Position numbers and translations under genes: made by a program. Shown one piece after another: positions 46,675-56,837 of a DNA stretch of 64,000 nucleotides (positions within the stretch are counted from its first letter, which is position 1; each line of letters opens with the position of its first letter). Source of the DNA: Tillandsia leiboldiana (Eukaryota > Streptophyta > Magnoliopsida > Poales > Bromeliaceae); NCBI GenBank assembly GCA_029204045.2, contig CM055080.1:10294838-10358837 (forward strand), given 5' to 3'. Below the pieces are notes generated by a model, which had not been told where the DNA came from, did no database searches, and worked only from the letters and a program-made list of their open reading frames with translations.

Positions 46675-46688
46675 GGCAGCATGCTGCC
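46675..46688. other. LINE 3' terminal hairpin
   Basis: GGCAGCATGCTGCC, a perfect 14 bp palindrome just before TTTCTCTC and the A-tail. Shared by LINE A (16241-16254) and, with paired changes, by the tails at 37225-37238 and 47206-47348. Likely the 3' recognition structure for the RT. Confidence 0.75.
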
Positions 46689-46725
46689 TTTCTCTCAAAA
46701 AAAAAAAAAAATCATGTAATTAATT

Positions 46726-47130
46726 CAATATTGGGATAATTCATTTTAAATTTACTGAATTTATCAGATTCATTTTGAGGCAGCAATACCCTCTAGTTTG
46801 GTCCAAGAGGCTATTTTTTTCATTTTCATAGAAAATGAAAATATAAATTTTTTAATTTTTTTTTTTTTTACGATAAATTAAATGATCAAAAATTTATTCT
46901 TGAATTGAAAAATTATTTTCAACCTACTTTTCAAATCAAACGCACCTTAATTAGCTTTCAACCTCACAAATAGTGACAAGTTGTAAGCGCCCCTCATTTT
47001 AAGTTGCTGTTTAGCCTCCGACCTCATAACCAGTTCTTAAGGCAGCAGCTATTCTCATTTTAAGATTCTAATAGCTTTTAGTTTACTTTTCTTTTTCTGG
47101 TTTAGTAGCTTATTGCACATCATGTTATTA
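46726..47130. other. Gene B intron 1 between LINE and tail cluster
   Basis: AT-rich. 46726-46760 continues the right arm; 47030-47130 aligns with gene A intron 1 around 16205 and 20715-20800. No gene. Confidence 0.6.
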
Positions 47131-47170
47131 GGATTACCACATATGAATTGTTATCATGTTATTTTTGATT

Positions 47171-47278
47171 TCTTTTTTTTTTTTTTTTGAGAAAAAAAGA
47201 TAGCATGCTATACCACATATGAATTGTTATTATGTTATTTTTGAATTTTTTTTTTTTAGAGAAAGATAGTATGCTACC
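47171..47278 (-). mobile_element. Two stacked minimal LINE/SINE tails
   Basis: Plus strand: a T-run, GAGAAAAAAA and ATAGCATGCTAT (about 47171-47212), then flank sequence repeating ACCACATATGAATTGTTAT, then another T-run, AGAGAAAG and TAGTATGCTACCGC (about 47245-47281), then TTATCATGTTATTTTAT again. Each T-run plus hairpin is a separate tail with duplicated flank. Gene A intron 1 at 20798-20860 shows the empty site. Confidence 0.75.
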
Positions 47279-47320
47279 GCTTTGTTATCATGTTATTTTA
47301 TATTTTGCCTATGTTGATTT

Positions 47321-47463
47321 TTTTTTTTGAGAGAAATGTAGCATGCTACTGCTTTCGTTTATTTTTAAAATAAACTTTAGCTAGAAATGTGAAGCAACTA
47401 GGCTTCGAATTCGGAACCTCAGGTATCAATCTCCAAATTTTTTGCCACTTGCATTAGGGACAG
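47321..47463 (-). mobile_element. SINE with LINE-like 3' tail
   Basis: Minus strand: a tRNA-like head with CAAGTGGCAAA (A-box-like) and GGTTCCGAATTCGAAGCC (B-box-like), a short body, then GTAGCATGCTACATTTCTCT and an A-tail. The last ~30 bp match the LINE 3' end. Flanked by GCCTATGTTGA and GCCTATATTGA (one mismatch) as target duplication. About 145 bp. Confidence 0.7.
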
Positions 47464-47475
47464 TTGATTTGCCTA

Positions 47476-48600
47476 TATTGATCTTATAAATTCAAAATTA
47501 AGATTTTGATCTAATTTAATTTGAAAATTTGCAAACATATATTGAACTAGGCTGGAATATGGTACTACCAATTTTTTAGTCATTGAATAAAGAAATGTGC
47601 GGTTAGCATGATAATGATTCCGTAAGATTTAGAGAGCTACTTATACACCTAAAAAGTGGGTGCAAAAAAACAAAAATATAAATTTTGATAAATTAATGAA
47701 CTTTTTTTTTGATTAAATTTATTTAATTTGACAAAAAAAAATTAATCAATTTATTTAGTTCGATTTATCTATTAAATATAAATTAATTACAAATAAAAAT
47801 TTATTATCTATTTTAAGTCTATTTTGAAAATATAAGGATATTTTCAATCATGCGTCCACTTTGTTTTCGGTGATAGAATTTTCAAATAGATGATTGATTT
47901 TTTTAATTTGATTTAGAATATTTGAAGTCGCAATGATTCTAATTTTATAATTTTGTGGCATCATTTCGATTTTGACAACTTAATTAGTACTTGTTTGGAT
48001 GCACTAAAAAATATATCATAGTTAAATTATGCAGTATCCAAGAAATTTTTTTTCTATGAAGCAATTTGGAAAAGTAAAAAAAATTAGGAAAAATAAAAAA
48101 TTCACTCTAACCAAAGAAAAAAAAAATTTACCATTCTTAAAGCTCTTCACCTTCAAAATACGGCAAATTTTAAACTTTAAATTTTTTAAATTTTAAATTT
48201 AAACTTTCAACAAAAAAAAATAAATTTAAAATTTTAAATTTGAATTTATAATTTATAATTTATAATTTATAATTTATAATTTATAATTTGAAATTTGTAA
48301 TTCAAAATTTAAAATTTGAATAAAATTTAAATTTTCAAATTCAAATTTTAAAATTTAAAATTTGAATATACATTCAAATTTTAAATTATAAAATTTTTAA
48401 TTTTAAAATTTTAAAATAAAAAATTAATAATTTTTTTAAAAAAATTGAAAACTTAAATTAAAAAAAAAATTGTGAAATTTTGCAATATGCATCCAAAAAG
48501 TTTAAAATTTGATATCGTAGAATTTTTTAGAGTTATAAATTTCCCTATTTTATCTAGAAAAAAATTACATTTTATAAATTTTATGACAATTTTTATTATC
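47476..48600. other. AT-rich part of gene B intron 1
   Basis: 47680-47960 is homologous to gene A intron 1 at 22020-22340. 48180-48480 is AAATTTTAAA-type low complexity, perhaps a MITE body (its end near 47990 reads TTGTTTGGATGC). No gene. Confidence 0.55.
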
Positions 48601-48857
48601 CCTACAATAAAATTATACTATAGCGACACTTTCAAATGTTTCTAAAGTCTAAAAAAAATGTCGCTGTCAAAAATACCGACACTTATTATTAGTGTTGCTA
48701 TATGTGCCGTCGCTAGAGTGTATAGCGACACATTTTTGTAATGTGTCCTAAAAATGTGTCACTATAATCTAATTTTGAATATAGATGGAATATAAATATG
48801 ACACTTATACAAAAGTGTCACAAACATGTGTCCCTATAACTTATTTTTGTTGTAGTG
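48601..48857. mobile_element. CACTA-type MITE, copy 2
   Basis: Ends CCTACAATAAAATTA and TTTTTGTTGTAGTG; the interior matches 30894-31152 (AAAATACCGACACTTATTAT, GTCGCTAGAGTGT). One terminal base change at the left end. Confidence 0.85.
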
Positions 48858-49000
48858 TTATACTGTCCATTTAAATAAATACTTAATGAAAAATATAATG
48901 TGAAAATGACTCTTTTATCTCTTGTTTCTCTATTTATATTTATGTTTGTTCTTTTAATTTTTTGGCTCTTTATCATCGTTTATGTGAATTTTCATAACAG

Positions 49001-49533
49001 AGATGGCAGAAAAACTACTGCAATGGAAACAAATACTTACCAAAAAAGTTGATAGCTCAGGAAGTACTCCTCTTCACTATTTAGCAACCACTTCTAACCA
49101 TTATATGATGCATCAACTATTAAAACATGACACTTTTCCGGCTTACTTCTCGGACTCTAAAGGATTATGCCCGGTACATGTTGCTGCCCGGATGGAAAAA
49201 ATCCTTGTAGTTAATGAGTTGATAAATTCTTGCCCTGACATGTGTGAGTTGGTGGATGGTGAAGGAAGGAATTTTCTACATGTTGCTGTAGAGCATAATA
49301 GAGAGAAGATAGCTAGGTTCGTCTGCAAACACCCATTTCTTATGAGAATGATGAATGCAAGGGATTGTGAAGGGAATACGCCGCTTCATCTTGCTGTAAA
49401 ATTCCAGAACCAAACTATAGTGACTCTTTTGGTGGAAAACGTAAGTGTACGCCCGAGCATTGTGAACAAGAAAGGTAAAACACCTCTGGATCTTGCAATA
49501 GACGGGCTCGACTTTGGCTTCAATTTACAGCAG
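49001..49533 (+). CDS. Gene B exon 2: ankyrin repeats
   Basis: Acceptor CATAACAG at 49000; AG completes an AAG codon with exon 1, followed by MAEKLLQWK. 533 bp, residues 242-419. Repeats: STPLHYLATTSNHYMMHQLL, CPVHVAARMEKILVVNELI, NFLHVAVEHNREKIARFV, NTPLHLAVKFQNQTIVTLL and KTPLDLAIDGLDFG. Donor CAG|GTAAAC, phase 0. The ATG at 49003 is internal, not a gene start. Confidence 0.92.
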
Positions 49534-49847
49534 GTAAACCAATTTCCTACTCTTATTAAGTTCTATTTTAATTATTCTCAGGCATCAGTTCACTAATGTG
49601 TATGTGTCTGTATATATATATATAAAATTGAGTTTTTATATTTTAAAAATACAAAGTTATTGATTCTTATAAATTTTTAGTTATTGGATGAAAAGATACG
49701 TGGTTAGAATGATAGTGGGCTCCTTGGTTTAAGTGAGTGGTTGATAAAATAGAATAATTTAAAAAATAAAATTAGTTAAAAAAATAAATTTAACGTTAGA
49801 AAATCTACATGTATCAATTGTTTGGTGCTTATACAAGCACAATAGCC

Positions 49848-49896
<49 letters not shown>

Positions 49897-50404
49897 AGAG
49901 AGAGAGAGTCCGGCTACTATGTTTGTAAAAGTACAAAGTAATTGGTGCTTATAAATTTTCTATCGTTAGATTTATCATTTCGACTAATTTTACCTCTTAT
50001 ATCATACTATTTTACCAACTACTCACTAAATCTAAGGGATCCACTATCATCCTAACCACACATGCTGTTATTCAAGAATTAAAAATCTACAAACATCAAT
50101 AACTTAGTATTTTTAAAAATTTAAAAACTTAATTATATATAGAGAGAGAGAGAGAGTTTGAAAATAATGCTGGTACAAGTATCTAATAATTAGTATTTAT
50201 AAATTTCTACCATTGGATCTAATTTTTTAACTAATTTTATTTTTTAAATCATACTATTTTACCGAACACCTTATAAACCCAATGAGCCACTAACCTTCAA
50301 GATGATCATATATAACTAGTTCTGTTACTTGTGCAGTCAGTCAGTCAGTAGTGCCCTATTTAATTGTTCTTTAATTATTTCATATTTAATTTTTCTTCTT
50401 CCAG
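49534..50404 (+). other. Gene B intron 2 (871 bp)
   Basis: Donor GTAAAC, acceptor CTTCTTCCAG. Holds (AT)n at 49854-49893, GA runs at 49896-49910 and 50141-50156, and one full and one partial copy of a repeat with AGTCCGGCTACTATG and CCACTATCATCCTAACCAC, also seen at 57232-57375. Confidence 0.8.
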
Positions 50405-51166
50405 AACCCGGGTCTGTGGGTTTTTCGGTGCTTAAAAGGGATCGGAGCCATTTGCGGTCCTCACCGATTGGACCAGTTGGTCGATGAAAAGATCACCGAA
50501 CTAGATTGGGAGAAAGAACTAAAGAAGTACGAGACAACAACCCAGAATCTAGTTATTGTCGCAGTACTTATTGCTACCGTGACATTTGCCGCAGCTTTTG
50601 CCATGCCGGGGGGTTATAAAGGTGACGACGACCACCGTAACCGAGGCACCCCAATTCTAGCCGGGAAATACGCTTTCAACGCGTTCGTAATCGCCGACTT
50701 GTTAGCATTTGTTTGCTCCATCGTAACCACCATTTTGCTCGGGCATGCAGGCTCGCTCACTGCAGGTCTTTCTCTTCAGTTCGGATTCATCCGCCGCTCC
50801 TACTTCTTTCTAACCTTCGCCGCGCACGGCATGGTGGCCGCATTCATGATGTCGGTGTACGTGGTGATGGCTCCAGTTAGCAAACCCATTGCCATTCTCA
50901 TCTGCACATCCACTTTCGCTTTGATCATATTGTTTGCCAATCCGCAAATATGGCAGCTTCATCGTCTGTCGAGCATACTAAGGTCGAGACTAGGATGGTC
51001 GAGGATGTGCAAGATCCGTGTGGCAAATCGACCTGATATCGAAGATGATGTGGGGACTATTTACTATGTCATCTTCTTGCATTATATGGTCTGTTATCTA
51101 GCGTATATCATCCTGTTTCTAGTACCGTTTTTAGTAGCGATTCAGCACTATCATGTTTCGCATTAA
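50405..51166 (+). CDS. Gene B exon 3: PGG domain and membrane helices
   Basis: Phase 0 start NPGLWVFRCLKGIGAI, residues 420-672, with stop at 51164-51166. A charged linker (EKELKKYETTTQN) precedes the PGG domain: first helix VIVAVLIATVTFAAAFAM, with the PGG turn at about 487-489, then segments near AFVIADLLAFVCSIVTTILL, AAHGMVAAFMMSVYVVMAP, IAILICTSTFALIILFA and a last helix after GTIYYVIF. Five hydrophobic stretches in all. This is the complete reference for judging the lesions in gene A and the other copies. Confidence 0.92.
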   Translation, partial: NPGLWVFRCLKGIGAICGPHRLDQLVDEKITELDWEKELKKYETTTQNLVIVAVLIATVTFAAAFAMPGGYKGDDDHRNRGTPILAGKYAFNAFVIADLLAFVCSIVTTILLGHAGSLTAGLSLQFGFIRRSYFFLTFAAHGMVAAFMMSVYVVMAPVSKPIAILICTSTFALIILFANPQIWQLHRLSSILRSRLGWSRMCKIRVANRPDIEDDVGTIYYVIFLHYMVCYLAYIILFLVPFLVAIQHYHVSH

Positions 51167-51967
51167 GAGTCTGTTTGGCAAATCTCTGATACAGAGTAAT
51201 AAGTCAAGTTACTCTGTTTTTTTTTTTTTTTAAGTTGTTTATTGTACGTACTTTTTATATAAGAGTCCACTACGTTTGGGTATATTAATTTTAGGGTCCT
51301 GATTATGGGTTTGGGTCAATTATTAATTAAGTTTGTTTGGATCTTCTTGAAGTTAACTAGCCAGCAGGGCTTGTACGTGCCTATCTACTGCACTCCTTAT
51401 TTGATCGAAGCGAAGTTATAAGTTTTCGTGCTTTTAATTATTTTTTATTTAATTCACATATTTTTTATCCTCAAATTGAATGAGATTCATTGATTTTAAT
51501 ATTCAGTGTTTGTTTTACAAGAATCGAATTCTGATTATCATTCCATTCCGGAATGTAAATGAGCTAATCCATTTATCGCCCAATTGAGTTTTGGATCCTC
51601 GATTTAGGCCCATTTCAGAGTAATCTAATCAAAACCCTTCCCACGTACATCTCTCCTGGCATCTTCTGTGATCACTCTCTTTTCCATTCAGTAAGTAAAC
51701 GCAATCTGTTTAAATATTCATACACTGGAAAATTACAAAAAAAATTCAATAACCAAGATGAGATTTAAATAAGAAAATACTTAGGAATTCACTTGTCATA
51801 CATTAAACAGGTCCCCTGAAACTTACAGACACTAAAACCGATAGGATAATTAACTTAATCCAAACATTTAAGCTTAATGATTGACCCAAACACATTAAGA
51901 CTACGAACTAGACTAAGATAAGGACTCTCTTATTAAAGCACATAACTCAAAATACTTTTCAAGTATA
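51167..51967. other. Region between convergent genes B and D
   Basis: The first 220 bp resemble the 3' flank of gene A. No gene or clear repeat beyond T-run 51217-51232. Confidence 0.55.
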
Positions 51968-52130
51968 CTACTTGCACACCTAATTTTTGGGTGTAAATTT
52001 TACATCCAATCATCCAAGGGTTTAGACAATCCTTTATGATCTCTAGTGTTAAGAAAAGAAAGAGTGATAAGACTAGTATAAAAAAGTTCATCCTTGGATG
52101 ATGATGATAATGAAAGATTTACACCTACTT
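51968..52130. mobile_element. Foldback MITE at the 3' end of gene D
   Basis: The left part, GGGTGTAAATTTTACATCC then ATCATCCAAGG, mirrors the right part, CCTTGGATGATGATGATAAT then GATTTACACCTACTT. About 160 bp. Its right edge reaches the stop codon of gene D. Related to 8050-8218 and about 27370-27500. Confidence 0.65.
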
Positions 52131-52877
52131 TAAGGTAAAATGCAAACGTTTGATGGAAAGAATCAGTGATACCCCAAAGATGAATATATAAACTAGCAAA
52201 TAGTACACTATCCGCCTTAAGATGATCCAGTAATAACCATCCGTACGAAGTCCCAAAGGCCTCGCTGTTAAGATGGCTTTGCACATCCTTGGCCATCCTA
52301 ACCTGCTACTTAGTGTCATTGCGAGACGAAGGACCTGCCAAAAATCTGGATTGCTTAATAAGACTGAAAAAAAAGCAACTATGCAGACAGCAAGACCGAT
52401 GAGAATGTTAACTGGGGCCAGCACCACATACACGGACAATGCAAATGCTATCATCATACTATGTGCCGCTACTTCGATGAAGGCTTGGGACCGCACGATC
52501 AGTTGGAACCGGCGATAACGATGTAAGACGACTGAGCCAGCATAAATAAGCCATGTCGTAGCCATAATGGAGAAAAAAAATGCCATGCAATCTGAGATTA
52601 TGAAAGCTGTGAAAGCATATTTTCTTGCTAGAGTCGGCGTGCCTCCGTTTTGGCTGTCATCAGGTATGTAACCCCCAGGCATTGTGAAAGCTGCAGCGAA
52701 TGTCACGGTAGCGATAAGTACTGAGACAATTATTAGATTTTGAGTTGTAGTCTCGTACTTCTTTAGTTCTTTCTCGTGATTTCGTCCGCTGTTCGTTTTC
52801 CACCACGGGACCTGTTCTAGAGGACTGCAGATGGCTCCAATATGTTGTAAGCAGTAAATAATCCAGATCTGTGGGTT
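52125..52877 (-). CDS. Gene D exon 3: PGG domain and membrane helices
   Basis: Acceptor TAACTTGCAG, then NPQIWIIYCLQHIGAICSPL in phase 0; stop TAG at 52127-52125. Contains EKELKKYETTTQN, VLIATVTFAAAFTMPGG, and hydrophobic segments AFIISDCMAFFFSIMATTWL, AAHSMMIAFALSVYVVLAP, AVCIVAFFSVLL and a final YYLLVYIFIFGVSLILSI. 250 codons, so full length. Paralogue of gene B exon 3, clearly diverged in the loops. The stop codon overlaps the edge of a foldback MITE. Tail to tail with gene B. Confidence 0.9.
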   Translation of the reverse strand, partial: NPQIWIIYCLQHIGAICSPLEQVPWWKTNSGRNHEKELKKYETTTQNLIIVSVLIATVTFAAAFTMPGGYIPDDSQNGGTPTLARKYAFTAFIISDCMAFFFSIMATTWLIYAGSVVLHRYRRFQLIVRSQAFIEVAAHSMMIAFALSVYVVLAPVNILIGLAVCIVAFFSVLLSNPDFWQVLRLAMTLSSRLGWPRMCKAILTARPLGLRTDGYYWIILRRIVYYLLVYIFIFGVSLILSIKRLHFTLK

Positions 52878-53102
52878 CTGCAAGTTAAAACGAAAATCGC
52901 GTTACAACCCATTTAATCTACAGTAGAATTACACTGAACTCAATATATGCACATATGTTACATATGTATATCAGCTTTCTATATTTATTTATAACATATG
53001 TGTGAATGTATCTAATATTTCTATTTATTTGCTTTCTGAATTTCAAGTAAATATTTTCTATTCCTATAAAGAATGTTAAAGCAAGAATTTTTGTTTAATT
53101 AC
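52878..53102 (-). other. Gene D intron 2 (225 bp)
   Basis: Donor GTAATT, acceptor TTGCAG on the minus strand. Much shorter than intron 2 of genes A and B. Confidence 0.85.
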
Positions 53103-53635
53103 CTGTATTGTGGTTAAGCCATAGTCGTTCTGCCGTTTCGCAAGATCGAGGGGGGTTTGTTTATACTTGTTCTTGACATTTAGGTGTACACTTCTATTTG
53201 CCAGTAGAAGGCTCACTATTTTTTGGTTTTGACATAATACAGCAAGATGTAGCGGCGTATTCCCGTCTTTATTCCTCGCATTCATCATTTTCACAAGCTC
53301 TCGGCGCTGACAAACATACTTAATGACCATCAGTCTGTGATTTTGTACAGCAATATGAAGAAAATTGTTTCCCTTTTTATTTACTAACTCGTCCATATCA
53401 TGACAACGGTCAATAAACTCACGAATTATGTCACAACTCCCAATATTAGCAGCAATATGTATTGGATAAACCTGTTCAGTGTCTGAGAGGTAAGCAGGAG
53501 ATTTGTCATGGTCCAGTAGTTGACGCACCATACGAGTGTTTAAAGTTCGCACTATATAGTAAAGGGGAGTCCTCCTTGATATATCAACTTCCTTTGTAAG
53601 TGTTGGTTCCCAGTGTAGTAGTTTATCTGTAATTT
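53103..53635 (-). CDS. Gene D exon 2: ankyrin repeats
   Basis: 533 bp, the same length as in gene B. Acceptor TCAATAACAG; the first two bases AA complete a codon with the exon 1 G to give Glu, then ITDKLLHWEPTLTKEVD. Repeats: RTPLYYIVRTLNTRMVRQLL, YPIHIAANIGSCDIIREFI, NFLHIAVQNHRLMVIKYV, NTPLHLAVLCQNQKIVSLLL and QTPLDLAKRQ. Donor CAG|GTAATT. No lesion visible. Confidence 0.9.
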
Positions 53636-53856
53636 CTGTTATTGAAATTCATATGAACTATAGGTGAGCAGCAAAACAACGAAGAATAACAATGTTAAAT
53701 ATAAATTAAAAAACAAGAGCTAAGGAGAGTTATTCTCACAAGATGTTTTAATTCGCTATCTTTATGTTGTCCAACTCAAAGTAGTCTAGTAAATAATGAT
53801 CTTAATTTCATTTAACACTAAAATACAAAAAACCCTCTCAATATCATGAAGAGGCA

Positions 53857-53965
53857 CGGCCCACATTACCTTGGGCCAAAACGGGCTGGGATCGTCCCGG
53901 CTCCATATCCGGGCCGGGCCAGATTGTGCCGGGTGGCAGGACCGTGCTCTAGGCCTGTCCCTTAA
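53857..53965. repeat. GC-rich GGCCGGGCC palindromic block
   Basis: Motifs such as GGCACGGCCCA, CCGGGCCGGGCCA and GGCACAATC-type complements, followed by a T-run and AT-rich DNA. It resembles the end of a foldback element; the partner end is not found. Confidence 0.4.
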
Positions 53966-54257
53966 CTTTTTTTTTTTTTTTTAATATATAAAATTTATAA
54001 ATGTGAAAGATCAAATGATCATCTTTAAACTGATACTTTAATAAAAAAAAAATAAATTAAAATTTATAAGCATAATTAGATAATAACAAAAACTTAATTT
54101 TTAAAAATTTTAAAAATTTTAAAATTTAAAAGAATTTGAACTTGAAAAAAAGTTTTGATCCAACGGAACAAAAAGTGTTTCCGTGCTTTCAAGATCTGCC
54201 TATGCAGACATTGAGAGAAAGGTTCATTAAGAGGAGTTTACACTCCAAGGCCCAAGG

Positions 54258-55238
54258 TGTAATAACTTAAATTTTTGCCGATAGCAAAGTTTTGGTGAAA
54301 AATTAGCTTCTATGGTTCAGATGAAGTTTCAAGTTAGTTGGAGTTATTTCGGCGTCGGTTTGACACCAAAACGGAATTTGGAAATATTGGACATTGTCCA
54401 ATTGACTAAAACAGTCCAGAGGTGATTGCGGGTAAGTCCAAGTTTGATTCCAAGAGGTGATTGCGGGTAAGTCCAAATTTGATTCCAAGGGTTTTGAAAT
54501 AATTAGAAATGAGTTGGATCACTAAAGAGCAAAATTGAGAATTTTATGATGAAGCGAAATGGAGCCACAAAGGGCTCAAGGTTTGGACCTTGGTGTCAGG
54601 GACCCGACTTTGGCCTGTGGAAGACTGGACCCTAAGGTGAAGTCCAAACCTTCCCTGTGAAATCCTAAGAAGTTGAGGTTCGAGGACCGGACCGTGGATG
54701 AAGGACCAGTTCATGAGGGATAGAAGGTTTCTCATGTTCCCTGCTCCACAGGTGACGCGGTAAGTGAGGCAGCCACAGGTTCGGCGTGAGGCAGGGTGGT
54801 CTAGAGGTAGAGAGACTCACCGGTTCAGTTTATTTTGTATTTCTTAGTATCGTGATTCAGTTAGATGTTATGTTCGGTAAACATAGTTTTATTTATTCAC
54901 TTACTTGACTGGATTTTTCATCGGATTATATTAAGATTAAATTGTGATGAATTTTAGTTGATTTTTCGGATAGTTTTTTATCCCTCGTGGTAGTTGTTTT
55001 AAAGTAAAAATGTTTGCATGTGAAAAATAATTTTCAAAATGGTTTTCTTAAAATAAATTGTGATTGGTGAATGATTTTTGTGATTGTTATTCATACCAGT
55101 ACTACGTGCAGATATAAGAAAAATTCTATATTTGTGGAGGCTTTGTTCGTTTTGTGATGAAGCTGGAAAAAAAAGATTGGTTTTTCGCAATACTCTGGTT
55201 TTAAAATTGAATTTCAGCAAGGGCCCGGGGACATGACA
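54258..55238 (+). repeat. LTR of a Ty3/gypsy-type element (981 bp)
   Basis: Starts TGTAATAACTTAAA and ends GGGACATGACA, followed by a primer site. It differs from the LTR at 59904-62794, so it is not its partner. Contains a ~36 bp tandem duplication (GAGGTGATTGCGGGTAAGTC) at 54419-54491. Confidence 0.75.
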
Positions 55239-55445
55239 AATTAAGATGATATCAGAGCAAAAAAGTGACAATTATAGTAACATTCGGGTTTTTTCTTGAC
55301 TGAACCACATGCTAGGTTGACCTTAGGAGGATTCTAGGCAAGAGAGAGCACGAGGGGGTTGGAACTTTATTCCAGCAAGTGTCGAGTTAGTTTGACTTGA
55401 GGGTGTTGGTTATTTCTTTACCTCATGTTTGTGCTACAGAGGATG
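55239..55445 (+). mobile_element. Primer site and leader of the element at 54258
   Basis: TGATATCAGAGC at 55247-55258 is one base off the tRNA-Met primer site. A leader follows, ending near GGATGCTTGAAACAATG, where similarity to a gypsy leader is lost. No gag frame follows. Confidence 0.65.
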
Positions 55446-56837
55446 CTTGAAACAATGAGTCGCCAGAGGCACCTAATAATATGGTTCAGGATGCGTATAA
55501 ATACCCGAACCATCGAAGAAAAAAAGGTCCGGCAATCTCGTAAGTCCGGTACCACCTCAGCTTCTTCATTTATTTAGGAGTAGGTTAACTTAACTTTTCA
55601 TACCTGCATTTACCACTTTCTTTACTACTTTTCTATGAGTAAGCTTAATTGTAATCTTTCTATCCTACATTCTTCCTTGTATTTTCCTTTTCTTGTTCTT
55701 CAAAGTTGTAATAGGCTCATCGTCGTGCCATTGTATCCCCTCTTCAAACAATATAAAGTGTAAACCAGCCCATCAGCCGTGTCTTCATTTGTATTTTTTG
55801 TGTCTTTTAAAGTTACAATCGGCTCCTCAGCCGTATCATTTTAATCTTTTTCGGTTCGGCTATTCTAAATCGAACCTAGCAATTCCTCTAAACCTCCGTA
55901 AACCCGATTCAGCTATCCTAGGCCGAACGGTCGTGAGAAGTTACCAGATGAGAACCCGGCCGAGCGAATTCCTTTTTGGCCCGATCGCTTGATCCATTGG
56001 CACGCGGCGCACTCGACATACCTGAGGATCACCCCCAGGGGCCGATCGCGCGCAAGCCACATTTTGGCCCCAACACTCATATTTTTCTCTTTCACACACA
56101 CACTCTCTCTCTAAAAGAGAGAAAACCCTAGCTCAACCCCTTGGTGAGATCTCTTTGATCCATCTCTTTAGAGGCTTAGTGAAAATCTAGAGCATCAAGG
56201 AGAAGCATTCGGAGGGAGAAGGCAACCACCTCAATGGGCATTTCTCTCATTTGGAAGAGAAGAGGCGATTTGATGTTTTTAGGGTTTATTTTTGGGGTTT
56301 TTCCAAATAAGAGATTTTGGAGTTCTAACTTGGTTAGAACATTTTTTTTAGGATTTCATGGAGACCTAAAAGAATCCAGAGACAACTCCAAGAAGTATCC
56401 AAGGGAAGGTGGAAAATATCACCGAAAAAGCTTTGATCTTTCCTTTGTCAAGTCTCCCTTGTTATATACATGTATTTAGTTGCATGTACTATGGGTCAAG
56501 ATGGCTTATGAGCATTTTACCTAGGAAAGTAAGGTTTCTGACCCTTTGCTAAGTAAAGAGTAAAGCATATGTTATGTGCAACTAGAATATCATGTGAACC
56601 TTGTAATATAGGCGAAATAAGAGTGGCATCTAACTTAGAACAAAACCTAAGGTATGAACATAGCGACATATGAATTCTACGCAAATTTGAGTTAGAGAAC
56701 AAGAGTTGTGTTTTTGAACATGGTGGGCAACCTAGAAGCCATGAGAACTTGGAGTGTAATTGTGAGACATGTCGAGACCTTTCGAAAGTGTTATATTAGG
56801 TGATGCTGATTCCCCTTGACGTCCTATTCCATATTGG
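55446..56837. other. Unassigned retroelement-like sequence
   Basis: Moderate GC, with repeated ATCGGCTCCTCAGCCGT-type motifs (55710-55830) and GGCCGAACGGTCGTGAGAAG (55920-55940), in the style of Tat/Athila-type LTR ends. It then has a CT-rich stretch (56060-56112) and leader-like sequence. No supported coding region; frames at 55693 and 56234 look spurious. Confidence 0.35.

Larger units (their letters stand above)
39638..46709 (+). mobile_element. LINE B: near full-length L1-type retrotransposon (7.07 kb)
   Basis: Sense to gene B. Target duplication AATCATGTAATTAATT at 39622-39637 and 46710-46725. The empty site is preserved in the left arm (about 30595-30613, reversed). Order: a purine-rich GAGAGA start, ORF1, ORF2, a T-tract (46590-46619), GGCCGGCC, the 3' hairpin GGCAGCATGCTGCC (46675-46688) and the A-tail. 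The same family as LINE A. Confidence 0.95.
39150..49000 (+). other. Gene B intron 1 (9.85 kb)
   Basis: Donor GTAATC, acceptor CATAACAG. It contains a full-length sense-oriented LINE, stacked LINE/SINE tails and a CACTA-type MITE. Without the LINE it would be about 2.8 kb. Confidence 0.85.

Noticed and set aside
49003..49596. Stand-alone ankyrin gene starting at ATG 49003
   Set aside because: The ATG follows a splice acceptor, and the phase and sequence match exon 2 of paralogues; the frame runs into intron 2.
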